Shown in pieces: positions 8,935 to 17,144 of a stretch of DNA of 64,000 bases. The DNA comes from Streptomyces fulvoviolaceus. GTDB lineage: Bacteria > Actinomycetota > Actinomycetes > Streptomycetales > Streptomycetaceae. Both the position numbers and the translations under genes were made by a program. Numbering within the stretch: the stretch's first letter is position 1; every line of letters begins with the position of its first letter. Location: positions 144,818-208,817 of the forward strand of contig NZ_JOEY01000011.1 of the NCBI RefSeq assembly GCF_000718165.1, written 5' to 3'. The notes under the pieces are model-generated. The model was not told where the DNA came from. It did no database searches and saw nothing but the letters and a program-made list of their open reading frames with translations.

Positions 8935-9402
8935 ATGCTGCCCGGATTCCTCACCAGGGCGGTCGAGTTGCTGCTCGCCCGGGAGGGGCGCTCGCTCCAC
9001 CTGAAGGCGGCGGGCGGTGCGACGGCCGTCCTCGCGGTGGTGATGCTCACCGGTTCCTGGGCGGTGGTCGCCGCCGAACACGGGGTGCGGGGCGCCAGTT
9101 TGACGTCGTACCCGAAGGCGCTGTGGTGGTCGATCGAGACGGCGACGACTGTCGGATACGGCGACTTCTATCCCGTGACCCTGTGGGGGCGGGTCGTCGG
9201 CGCGGTGGTGATGGTCGTCGGGATCACGACGTACGGCATGGTCACCGCGGCCACGGCCACCTGGTTCGTGGGCCGGGAGCAGCGGCGTCGCCACCGGCTG
9301 GCCCACGGTGTCCACGAGGCGGGCGCGGAGACCGTGCGCGCCCTGCACGAGCGGTTCGACCGGCTGGAACGGCTGCTCGACGCCAAGGGCCGGGACGGCT
9401 GA
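8935..9402 (+). CDS. Two-TM potassium channel protein
   Basis: A 155-residue ion channel subunit of the KcsA-like class. The first membrane helix lies around residues 22-44, then a pore helix, the K+ selectivity filter TVGYGD near residue 73, and a second helix around 86-112. The C-terminus is charged and helical (residues 118-155), as expected for the cytoplasmic tetramer bundle. The ATG at 8935 follows AAGGAG at a good distance; an earlier in-frame ATG would add a non-hydrophobic Pro/Ala segment. Confidence 0.9.
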   Translation: MLPGFLTRAVELLLAREGRSLHLKAAGGATAVLAVVMLTGSWAVVAAEHGVRGASLTSYPKALWWSIETATTVGYGDFYPVTLWGRVVGAVVMVVGITTYGMVTAATATWFVGREQRRRHRLAHGVHEAGAETVRALHERFDRLERLLDAKGRDG

Positions 9403-9407
9403 GCTGC

Positions 9408-10115
9408 TCAGGCATCCGGCTGCGCGTGCCCGTGCTGCCAGGCCCAGGCCGCGATCTCCACGCGGTTCCGGGCGTCCAGCTTGAGCTGGACGCTGGACAG
9501 GTGCGTCTTGACGGTGGAGAGGGAGACGTACAGTTCGGCGGCGATCTCGGCGTTCGTGCGGCCGAGGGCGACCAGCCGGACCACGTCGAGCTCACGGTCG
9601 GTGAGAGCTTCGGTGGGCGGCGCCGGGCGGGGCGGGGCGGTCGGTTCCGGGGTCGCCGTGACGTGCTTGAGCAGGCGCACGGTGACCGAGGGGGAGACCA
9701 GCGAGTCGCCGGCCGCGGCGGCGCGGACCGCCTCCGCGAGCAGGGTCGGCCCGGAGTCCTTGAGCAGGAATCCGCAGGCGCCGCCGCGCAGTGCGCCGTA
9801 GACGTACTCGTCGAGGTCGAAGGTGGTGACCACGACGACCCGCAGCGGATCGGCGACGTCGGGCCCCGCCAGCAGCCGGGTGGCCGTCAGACCGTCCAGC
9901 TTCGGCATCCGGATGTCCAGCAGACACACGTCCGGCCGCAGCTTTCGGGCCAGTTCCACGGCCGCCTCGCCGTCGGCCGCCTCGGCGACCACGGTGATGT
10001 CGGGCTGCGCGTCCAGGAAGAAGCGGAAACCGGTGCGGACCATGTCCTGGTCGTCGGCGATCAGGACACGGATGGGCGCGCCGGGCGGGGTGGGGCTCGT
10101 CATGGCTCGCATCAT
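9408..10115 (-). CDS. NarL/LuxR-type two-component response regulator
   Basis: 235 residues: receiver domain (about 15-130) with the acidic pocket ADDQD, phospho-acceptor Asp in LLDIRMP and the conserved Lys in LLKDS; then an Ala/Pro linker and a LuxR HTH domain (about 165-230, LTDRELDVVRLVALGRTN...). It follows the FtsX permease gene by 69 bases on the same strand. Its probable partner is the HisKA_3 kinase at 13472-14620, the other member of this envelope-stress-like module. Confidence 0.9.
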   Translation of the reverse strand: MMRAMTSPTPPGAPIRVLIADDQDMVRTGFRFFLDAQPDITVVAEAADGEAAVELARKLRPDVCLLDIRMPKLDGLTATRLLAGPDVADPLRVVVVTTFDLDEYVYGALRGGACGFLLKDSGPTLLAEAVRAAAAGDSLVSPSVTVRLLKHVTATPEPTAPPRPAPPTEALTDRELDVVRLVALGRTNAEIAAELYVSLSTVKTHLSSVQLKLDARNRVEIAAWAWQHGHAQPDA

Positions 10116-10184
10116 GCCTCAGGAAGTCATGGGGACGGCCCGCCGCGGTGTCGCGGCGGGCCGTCCAGCCGGTCGTCGGTGTCG

Positions 10185-12197
10185 TCAGTCCGCGCTCTGC
10201 GCCGGGTCGGCCGTCACCCGTCGCAGCAGCGGCCTGCTGGCGCCGATGGCGGCGAACATCGCCAGTGCCCCGAGCACCAGACACGCGACCAGCTCCACGG
10301 CGCCGGAGGTGTTGATGCCGGCGCCGGCCGCCTTGTTGAGCTGGTAGGAGCCGTAGACGCCCATCGCGGTGGTGCCGCCCGCCAGGGCCACGAGGGGGAG
10401 GACCGTCTCGCGCAGCCGGGCCCGGTCCAGCACCCTCAGCGGGGTGCCGGCGAGGCGCAGCAGGCCGTAGACGCGCCGTCGGTCGAGGACGTTCGCGGCG
10501 GCGGTGAGGCCGGCGGAGGCGGTTGCCAGGACGAAGCTCAGGATCAGGGTGGCGGTGCTGGCCTGGGCGATGCGGTCGGTGGTCGTACGGTCGCTCGCCC
10601 CCGCGTAGTCCTGGGAGTACGGCAGCGTGCCCGAGCCGACGGGGGTGAGCGCGGTGACGGCGGTGTCGATGCGCTCCGTGCCGCCGGTGACGTGGGCGAT
10701 CACGCCCGGGCTGCCGCCCAGCAGGCTGTCGAAGTCCTCCTCGCTGCCGACGGTGACGGTCGCGGTGACGCCGGCCCGGTTCAGCAGGGTGCGGGCCTCG
10801 GTGGCGGCCTGCCGGGCCTCGGCGGTGCCGACGGTGGTCACGGCGACCTGGTCCCGGTACTGCGAGACGTCGGAGCCCAGCAAGCTGACGGAGAAGAACC
10901 CGGCCGCGAACCCGGCCAGCACCAGACCGCTGACCGTGCGCCAGGCGCCGCGCGGGTCGTCGCTGAGCCGGCGTGCGGCCAGCAGGGTCGCCGGGCGGCG
11001 GGCGAAGCGGCCCACGATCCGGCCCAGCCGGTCCACGACCCACGGGCCGAACAGCCAGAACGCGCCGTAGAAGATGATCAGCAGGGCGAGCAGTTGGCCG
11101 GCCTTGAGCTGGCCGCCGCCGGCCGTGGACACCCAGATGTAGCCCAGGGCCCCCACGAACAGCACGAGCCGGATCATGCGGGTGCGCCTCGGGTTCGCCT
11201 GCTGGGCGACCCCCAGCGGCGAGGTCGCCACCTGGCGCAGCATCGACACCGCGCTGACGGTGATGAGCGCGGTGACCGCCAGCACGACGCCCGCGAACCA
11301 CGCCGGTCCCACCCACAGCTGCCCGGTGTACCAGGAGCCGACGCCGTACGGGATCTTCGCGAGGGCGGGCAGCAGCACCGCGTAGGCGAGCGCGCCTGTC
11401 AGCGCTCCGGCCGTGCCGACGGCCGCTGCCTCCACCGCGGTCATCGCGATGATCTGCCGTGGAGTCGCCCCGGCCAGCCGCAACGCGGCGAGTCGCTGCT
11501 CGCGCCGGGCCGCCCCGAGCCGTCCGGCCGCCGAGGAGAGCACCACGACGGGCATCGCCAGCAGCACCACGCCCAGCAACGCCATCGCCTGGTCCGTAGC
11601 CGTGAACATGCTCGCCTTGGTGCCGGTGAACCCGGAGACCACCGCTCGCGCGCTCTGGCCTCCGTCGAACCAACTCGCGCCCTCCGCGGCCGCCTTGGAC
11701 ATCGCGGGGTCGGTCGGCGCCCGGCCCACCACGGCGACGAGCTCGTCGGGCGAGGCGAGACCGGCCGCGCCGATCGTGCCGTACGACGAGACCTTCGGGA
11801 GCCGATCGGCCAGTTGGCTCGCGGGCAGCTTGTGCAGCAGCTCGGCCAGGGCGGGGGAGACGTACACCTCACCCTTCTTCGGGAAGGCGTTGAGGCCGGG
11901 CGGTGCGGGGGTCGCAGCGCGGTCGGGCAGCTGGGCCAGGGAGACGACGGTGAGGGGTTCATGGCGGACGTAGGTCGTGGCGAGTGCCTGGACGGCGGTG
12001 CCGTGCTTGTCGGCCTGGGGCGTGCGCCAGGCGGTGTGGTCGGCGCGGGTGCCGGAGCCGAGCGAGGCGGCGATCATCACCAGCATCACGAACGCGCCGA
12101 CGGCGGCGGCGCCGGCCGCCAGCAGCTGGCTCTGCAGGCCGCGGCGGCCGGAGGACCGGGCGAGGTGCCAGGTCAGGGGCAGGACGGAGGTGCGCAT
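10185..12197 (-). CDS. FtsX-like ABC transporter permease
   Basis: 670 residues with an N-terminal membrane helix, a large extracytoplasmic domain, and two FtsX/MacB-type membrane blocks (about 205-340 and 545-655), the second ending with an additional helical pair. The transcript order places it between its ATPase (28 bases upstream) and the response regulator. Permeases of this type with an ATPase and a two-component system usually handle antimicrobial peptides or cell-wall lipid stress; the ligand is not visible here. Confidence 0.88.
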   Translation of the reverse strand: MRTSVLPLTWHLARSSGRRGLQSQLLAAGAAAVGAFVMLVMIAASLGSGTRADHTAWRTPQADKHGTAVQALATTYVRHEPLTVVSLAQLPDRAATPAPPGLNAFPKKGEVYVSPALAELLHKLPASQLADRLPKVSSYGTIGAAGLASPDELVAVVGRAPTDPAMSKAAAEGASWFDGGQSARAVVSGFTGTKASMFTATDQAMALLGVVLLAMPVVVLSSAAGRLGAARREQRLAALRLAGATPRQIIAMTAVEAAAVGTAGALTGALAYAVLLPALAKIPYGVGSWYTGQLWVGPAWFAGVVLAVTALITVSAVSMLRQVATSPLGVAQQANPRRTRMIRLVLFVGALGYIWVSTAGGGQLKAGQLLALLIIFYGAFWLFGPWVVDRLGRIVGRFARRPATLLAARRLSDDPRGAWRTVSGLVLAGFAAGFFSVSLLGSDVSQYRDQVAVTTVGTAEARQAATEARTLLNRAGVTATVTVGSEEDFDSLLGGSPGVIAHVTGGTERIDTAVTALTPVGSGTLPYSQDYAGASDRTTTDRIAQASTATLILSFVLATASAGLTAAANVLDRRRVYGLLRLAGTPLRVLDRARLRETVLPLVALAGGTTAMGVYGSYQLNKAAGAGINTSGAVELVACLVLGALAMFAAIGASRPLLRRVTADPAQSAD

Positions 12198-12225
12198 GTC
12201 GGGGCTCCTGAAGTACGCGGTCGGC

Positions 12226-12912
12226 TCAGGCGACCGTGTACTGGCTGTAGTTGCTGATCAGGCCGTCGCGGACGTGGAGGATGTGGTCGCAGTGGGCGGC
12301 GACGTCGGCGTCGTGGGTGACCATCACCAGGGCGGCGCCCTGTTCGCGGGTGACCGAGGTCAGCAGCCGGATCACCTCCGTGCTGGTGGCCTGGTCCAGG
12401 GCGCCGGTCGGTTCGTCGGCGAAGACCACGTCCGGTTCGACGGCCAGGGCGCGGGCGATGGCGACCCGCTGGGCCTGTCCGCCGGACAGCTGGCCGGGGC
12501 GGCGGCCCTCCAGCCCGTCGAGGCCCAGCGGCGCGAACCAGCGGCGGGCCCGCTTCACCGCCTGACGGCGGGGCGTGCCCTCCAGCATCAGCGGCAGGGC
12601 GACGTTCTCCTCGGCGGGCAGCTCGGGCAGCAGCTGGCCGGACTGGAAGACGAACCCGAAGCGCTTGCGGCGCAGGGCGCTGAGCTTGTTCTCGCCGAGA
12701 TTGTCGATGCGCTCGCCGCGCAGCAGGACCTGCCCGCCGTCGGGACGGACGATCCCCGCGAGGGTGTGGAGGAGGGTGGACTTGCCGGACCCGGACGGGC
12801 CCATGATCGCCAGCGAGTCGCGCTCGCGGACCTCGACGTCCACGCCCGCCAGGGCGGTGGTGGAGCCGTACTTCTTGACGAGGCCGTGACCGGCCAGAAC
12901 GGAGTGCATCAC
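12226..12912 (-). CDS. ABC transporter ATP-binding protein (LolD/MacB type)
   Basis: 228-residue nucleotide-binding subunit. Walker A is GPSGSGKST (near residue 38), the Q-loop is FVFQSGQLLPELPAEENV, the signature LSGGQAQR, and Walker B VVFADEPTGALD followed by the H-loop MVTHD. It energises the FtsX permease encoded directly downstream. It lies 16 bases after the DUF4333 gene, so all four minus-strand genes (13297 to 9408) probably form one transcript. Confidence 0.92.
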   Translation of the reverse strand: MMHSVLAGHGLVKKYGSTTALAGVDVEVRERDSLAIMGPSGSGKSTLLHTLAGIVRPDGGQVLLRGERIDNLGENKLSALRRKRFGFVFQSGQLLPELPAEENVALPLMLEGTPRRQAVKRARRWFAPLGLDGLEGRRPGQLSGGQAQRVAIARALAVEPDVVFADEPTGALDQATSTEVIRLLTSVTREQGAALVMVTHDADVAAHCDHILHVRDGLISNYSQYTVA

Positions 12913-12928
12913 GGGAACCGGTCCTCTT

Positions 12929-13297
12929 CTAGCGCTCGAACTTCCAGGTCACGGAGTCGGCCGCGGCTTTGACCACGGTGACGGGGATGTCGACGGACCC
13001 GCCGTCGCTCTTCTTGCCGGTGCAGGTGACGGAGGCCCCGGCGACGGCCTTCAGCCCGGTCGGGCAGGAGACGTCGGTGACCTTCGTCCCGACCCAGGGC
13101 AGGGGGTGGTACTTGCTCTGGGTGCGGCCCTCGACGATGTTCGCCGCGAGTGCCTTGTGACCGCCGACGGCCACGGTGTCCTGCGCGTCCAGCACGGTGG
13201 TCGACTCGGTTCCGGACAGCAGGTGCGTACCGACTCCGAAGAGGGCGGCCACGCCGACCGCTCCGCCGATGGCACCGACGACGAACTTGCGTTGCAT
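12929..13297 (-). CDS. Exported DUF4333 protein
   Basis: 122 residues: an N-terminal membrane anchor or signal helix (about 6-27) and one DUF4333 domain with a pair of Cys (SCPTG...VTCTG) likely disulfide-bonded outside the membrane. DUF4333 function is unknown. It is the first gene of the ABC module and is divergent from the kinase gene, so it may be the accessory ligand-sensing or protecting partner (inference). The ATG at 13297 follows AGGAG. Confidence 0.8.
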   Translation of the reverse strand: MQRKFVVGAIGGAVGVAALFGVGTHLLSGTESTTVLDAQDTVAVGGHKALAANIVEGRTQSKYHPLPWVGTKVTDVSCPTGLKAVAGASVTCTGKKSDGGSVDIPVTVVKAAADSVTWKFER

Positions 13298-13471
13298 CAC
13301 GAACTCCTGAGGTTGGGGGAGGAAGTGGCTCCGTGAGGAGGTGGCTCCACCCTCGCCCGTGGGCGCGGGCGCCCGCCTCGGCCATAAGGCCAAGGTCGTC
13401 AGGCTCGGGGCGGCGTGCCCTCGACCGTTCGGCCGATCCCGCCCGGGCCCGCGCCGCATACGGTGAACAGC

Positions 13472-14620
13472 ATGAAGTCCGTTTCCCCTGGGGGCTGCGC
13501 ACGCGGCGCCGGTCTCGGCGCCCTGTTCGCGGCGGCGGCCATCGACTCGTACTACGCGAACGCCTCCGAAACCATCAACTGGCCTGTGGTGGCCGTGCTG
13601 CTGCTCGGCGGCGCGGCCCTGCTGTGGCCGGCCGACCGGCGCCCCGCGTGGCTCACCCCGCAGCTGCGCACCGGCGTACCGGCCCTGGCCTCCCTGCTGT
13701 ACACGGCGACCTCGCCGCTGCGCCCCGAGAGTCTGTTCGGCCCGGGCGAGCTGATCGTCCTGCTGAGCCTGCTCTTCGTCGCCGTACGGCACTGTCCGCC
13801 GCAGTGGGTCGTGCTGTCGGGCGTGCTGGACGGCGCCGCCGTGCTGGCCCTGCCGGTGCGGACCTACCGGAACGACATGGGCCCGATGACGGGCTTCATG
13901 CTGATCGGCCTCGTGCTGGTCGGCCTCACCGCGGGGTTCGCCGCCTATCTGCGTTCGCTGGACTACCGGCGGACCGTCGCCGTCAGCGACACCCGCCGAT
14001 CCGAGCGCCTGGCCATCGCCGCCGACCTGCACGACTTCGTCGCCCACCACGTCACCGGCATCCTGGTGCAGACCCAGGTGGCCCGCATGATGGCCGACAC
14101 CGAGCAGGGCGACCTCGACCCCGTCCTCGCCGGCATCGAACGTGCCGCGACCGAGGCCCTGGCGTCGATGCGCCGCACGGTCGGCGTGCTGCGCGACAGC
14201 GGGGAGGACGCGGCCGACCGGCGCCCGGTGGGCGACCTGGTGGGCATCGCCGAGCTCGTGGACAGCTTCGCGACCCCGGTCCAGAGGGCGGTCCTGCACC
14301 GCGACCCCGCCGTCTCCGACGACCTCCCGCACGAGGTGCAGGCGGCGGCCTTCCGGGTCGTCCAGGAGGCGCTGACCAACGTACGGCGGCACGCGGGCGA
14401 CGCCACCCAGGTCACCGTCCGGCTGCGGCACGACGGCCGTCGGCTGGACGTGTCGGTGGCGGACGACGGCCGGGGCGGCAGCCAGCTCCCGGCCGCGGCG
14501 CACGGCGGCGGGTTCGGCCTCGTCGGGCTGAAGGAACGGGTGACGGCACTGGGCGGCGAGCTGAATGCCGGGCCGTGTGACGGTCATGGGTGGGAGGTGC
14601 GTGCGGTGTTCCCGGCGTGA
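13472..14620 (+). CDS. Sensor histidine kinase (HisKA_3 type)
   Basis: 382 residues with five or so membrane helices in the first 165 residues and little extracytoplasmic sequence, so the signal is probably sensed within the membrane. The phospho-acceptor His is in ADLHDFVAHH, followed by the dimerisation helices, the N box QEALTNVRRHA and G boxes ADDGRGG and GFGLVGLKERV. Kinases of this sort pair with NarL-type regulators, here at 9408-10115. GTG codons at 13415 and 13463 are alternative starts; none has a clear ribosome site. Confidence 0.88.
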   Translation: MKSVSPGGCARGAGLGALFAAAAIDSYYANASETINWPVVAVLLLGGAALLWPADRRPAWLTPQLRTGVPALASLLYTATSPLRPESLFGPGELIVLLSLLFVAVRHCPPQWVVLSGVLDGAAVLALPVRTYRNDMGPMTGFMLIGLVLVGLTAGFAAYLRSLDYRRTVAVSDTRRSERLAIAADLHDFVAHHVTGILVQTQVARMMADTEQGDLDPVLAGIERAATEALASMRRTVGVLRDSGEDAADRRPVGDLVGIAELVDSFATPVQRAVLHRDPAVSDDLPHEVQAAAFRVVQEALTNVRRHAGDATQVTVRLRHDGRRLDVSVADDGRGGSQLPAAAHGGGFGLVGLKERVTALGGELNAGPCDGHGWEVRAVFPA

Positions 14621-14695
14621 CGGTCGCCCTTCCATCGGCGCGGGCCGTGGCTGTTCAATGTCACTGCACATGCCGGTCTGTCGGAGGAGCTGCTC

Positions 14696-15340
14696 GTGTC
14701 ACCAGCCACCGTGCCGTCCCTGGGTGCGAGCATCCGCAGGGCACGCCTCGCGCGCGGGCTCACTCTGCGCGGCCTGGCCCGGGAGATCGGCGTCTCCGCG
14801 AGCCTCGTCTCCCAGATCGAGACCGGCAAGAGCCAGCCGTCGGTGAGCACGCTGTACGCCATCACGACGGTCCTCGGCATCTCCGTGGAGGCACTGTTCG
14901 ACGCCTACGAGGAGCAGGGCGCCGTGTCCCCGGTCGTCGCCGTGGCCCCGGGCACGGTGGTGCAGGCCCTGGCCGCCTTCGCCGCCGACCCCGGCCGCCG
15001 TATCGGTCCCCTGGTCGCACCCGGTGCACGGGACGTGCTGGAGCTGGACTCCGGCGTCGTCTGGGAGCGCCTCGGGCATGTCCCCGGCACCGACGTCGAC
15101 TTCCTGCTCGTCACGTACCGGCCCGGTGGCTCCTCCTCCAGTTCCGGCGGCCTGATGCGGCACGCCGGCACCGAGTACGGCTACCTCACCTCCGGAGAAC
15201 TCGTCCTCACCCTCGGCTTCGACGAGCACACCCTGCGCCCCGGCGACGCGGTCTGCTTCGAGTCGACGACCCCGCACCGGTACCGCAACGATGGCGCCGA
15301 ACCGGCCGTGGGCGTCTGGTTCGTGTTCAGTGGCACTTGA
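14696..15340 (+). CDS. XRE-family regulator with C-terminal cupin domain
   Basis: 214 residues: HTH domain at about 11-66 (ASIRRARLARGLTLRGLARE...SQIETGKSQPSVSTL) and a small-molecule-binding cupin barrel at about 120-210. This architecture controls catabolic and polyamine genes. It lies directly upstream of a five-gene co-oriented cluster and is the obvious candidate for its ligand-responsive regulator. The GTG at 14696 is preceded by GGAGGAG. Confidence 0.88.
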   Translation: MSPATVPSLGASIRRARLARGLTLRGLAREIGVSASLVSQIETGKSQPSVSTLYAITTVLGISVEALFDAYEEQGAVSPVVAVAPGTVVQALAAFAADPGRRIGPLVAPGARDVLELDSGVVWERLGHVPGTDVDFLLVTYRPGGSSSSSGGLMRHAGTEYGYLTSGELVLTLGFDEHTLRPGDAVCFESTTPHRYRNDGAEPAVGVWFVFSGT

Positions 15341-15385
15341 CACCTCCGGTGCGCGGTCGTTCACTCCGCAGTGGGGGTGTTCGCC

Positions 15386-16711
15386 ATGGCGATCCGCACA
15401 TACGGACCCAACGCCGTCGACTGGGAAGAGCGCATCGACCTGGACCGGCTGCGCAAAGAGCGCCTGGCCCGCCTGCACGAGAAGCTGAACCGCTCCGAGC
15501 TGGGCGCCGTGCTCAGCTTCGACTTCGCCAACATCCGCTACATGACCGCCACGCACATCGGCACCTGGGCGATGGACAAGCTGATCCGCTTCGCCCTGCT
15601 GGTGCGCGGCGGCGAGCCGGTCATCTGGGACTTCGGCTCCGCGGCCCGCCACCACCAGCTCTACAACCCCTGGCTCGACTACAGCGAGGGCAAGGACGGG
15701 CCGCCCACCGGCGCCCGCGCCGGCATCTCCACTCTCCGTGGCGCCTTCCATCCGGACGCCGGGATCGCCGAGGACGTCGCCCGGAAGATCGCCGCCGAAC
15801 TGCGCGAACACGGCCTGGCGGGCGAGCCCTTGGGCATCGACGTCGCCGAGATGCCGGTCCTCGCCGCCCTGCGCGCCGAGGGCATCGACGTCGTCGACGG
15901 CCAGCAGGTCTTCCTGGAGGCCCGCCGCACCAAGACCCGCGACGAGATCTCCCTGCTCACCCAGGCCTGCGCTATGGTCGACGCGGCCTACGAGGAGCTC
16001 TACGGCTATCTGCGCCCCGGCGTGCGCGAGAACGAGTGCGTCGGACTGGTCAGCAAGGTCCTCTACGACCTGGGCAGCGAGTACGTCGAGGGCGTCAACG
16101 CCATCTCCGGGGAGCGCTGTTCACCTCACCCGCACGTCTACAGCGACCGCCTGATCCGCCCCGGCGACCCCGCCTTCTTCGACATCCTGCACAGCCACCT
16201 CGGCTACCGCACCTGCTACTACCGCACCTTCGCCGTCGGCAGCGCCTCCCGCGCCCAGCGCGACGCGTACGTGCGCTGCCGCGAGTACATGGACGAGGCC
16301 ATCGCCCTCGTCCGGCCCGGCGCCACCACCGCCGACATCGTCCAAGTGTGGCCGCGCGCCGAGGAGTTCGGCTTCGCCGACGAGACCGCTGCGTTTGCTC
16401 TCCAATACGGCCATGGCGTCGGCCTGTCGATCTGGGAGAAGCCCATCTTCAGCCGCCTCGTCTCCCTCGACCATCCCGAAGTCCTCGAAGAGGGCATGGT
16501 GTTCGCCCTGGAGACCTACTGGCCGGCCGACGACGGCTGGTCCGCGGCCCGCATCGAGGAGGAGCTGGTCGTCACCGCCGACGGCTGCGAGGTCATCACC
16601 AAGTTCCCGGCGGAGGAACTGCTGGTGGCGGGCCGCAAGTACTGGACGGTCGGCGGCGAGCTCAACACCCGGCGCGAGGCACAGTCCCATCTGAACAGGG
16701 GCGGCGCCTGA
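15386..16711 (+). CDS. M24 (aminopeptidase P/creatinase-fold) protein with altered metal site
   Basis: 441 residues: a creatinase-like N-domain (to about 160) and a pita-bread C-domain. The late metal ligands are present: His in QYGHGVGLSIWE and Glu in MVFALET and RIEEELVV. The early site reads FFDILHSHLGYRTCYYRT, which keeps one Asp but lacks the second and third Asp of classical M24 metalloenzymes. Activity could be non-peptidase, as in creatinase, or use a different metal set. It opens the catabolic cluster, and its stop overlaps the next start (TGATG). A GTG at 15371 is an alternative start. Confidence 0.8.
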   Translation: MAIRTYGPNAVDWEERIDLDRLRKERLARLHEKLNRSELGAVLSFDFANIRYMTATHIGTWAMDKLIRFALLVRGGEPVIWDFGSAARHHQLYNPWLDYSEGKDGPPTGARAGISTLRGAFHPDAGIAEDVARKIAAELREHGLAGEPLGIDVAEMPVLAALRAEGIDVVDGQQVFLEARRTKTRDEISLLTQACAMVDAAYEELYGYLRPGVRENECVGLVSKVLYDLGSEYVEGVNAISGERCSPHPHVYSDRLIRPGDPAFFDILHSHLGYRTCYYRTFAVGSASRAQRDAYVRCREYMDEAIALVRPGATTADIVQVWPRAEEFGFADETAAFALQYGHGVGLSIWEKPIFSRLVSLDHPEVLEEGMVFALETYWPADDGWSAARIEEELVVTADGCEVITKFPAEELLVAGRKYWTVGGELNTRREAQSHLNRGGA

Positions 16712-17100
16712 TGGCCGGGCGGGACGAACTCCTCGCGCTGTACGAACAGATGGCCGTCATCCGCCGTACGGAGAAGGACGCCCACGACCCCGCCGAGGAC
16801 GGCATCGAGGCGGAGGTCGTCGACCTGTGCTGCCTGGTGCCGCTGGACCTGAGCACCGTTCTCTCCTCGCACGACCGGACCTTGCGGCTGGTGACGGTGG
16901 AGGAGAACCCGCACCAGGGCGGCTGGGGCGCCACCCTCGTGTCGGTCGTCGACGACGAGGGACTCGGCCTGCTGGACGCGCCCGGGCGCCGGGTGGCGGG
17001 CGAGTGCGTCCCGCTGCCGTTCGCCGACGCGCCGGCGGAGCAGATCATCCCCACCGCGGACAAGGCCGTGGCGGCGGTGCGGAACCTCGCCGCGTACTGA
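16711..17100 (+). CDS. Mini-fusion of E1-alpha N-terminus and E1-beta C-terminus (2-oxoacid dehydrogenase remnant)
   Basis: 129 residues. Residues 1-27 (RDELLALYEQMAVIRRTE) match the start of thiamine-dependent 2-oxoacid dehydrogenase E1-alpha subunits. From about residue 32 (GIEAEVVDL, LVPLDLSTVL, VTVEENPHQGGWGA) it matches the final transketolase-C domain of E1-beta. Everything between, including the thiamine-binding site, is missing, and the joint stays in frame. It cannot be an active E1. It starts inside the preceding gene's stop codon, so coupling has been kept. It may be a decayed relic or a repurposed small protein. Confidence 0.75.
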   Translation: MAGRDELLALYEQMAVIRRTEKDAHDPAEDGIEAEVVDLCCLVPLDLSTVLSSHDRTLRLVTVEENPHQGGWGATLVSVVDDEGLGLLDAPGRRVAGECVPLPFADAPAEQIIPTADKAVAAVRNLAAY

Positions 17101-17144
17101 ACACCCCTTGCACCCCCCTTGAACTCCCCATGGAAGGAAGGGCG

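Noticed and set aside
8847..12257. Very long open frame opposite the ABC/regulator genes
   Set aside because: Antisense to well-supported genes; the Gly/Arg/Asp-rich translation is typical of a shadow frame in GC-rich DNA.
15386..16711. DMSP lyase DddP assignment for the M24-fold protein
   Set aside because: DddP keeps the FDTD...D metal residues; this protein has only the first Asp, so the label is not supported.
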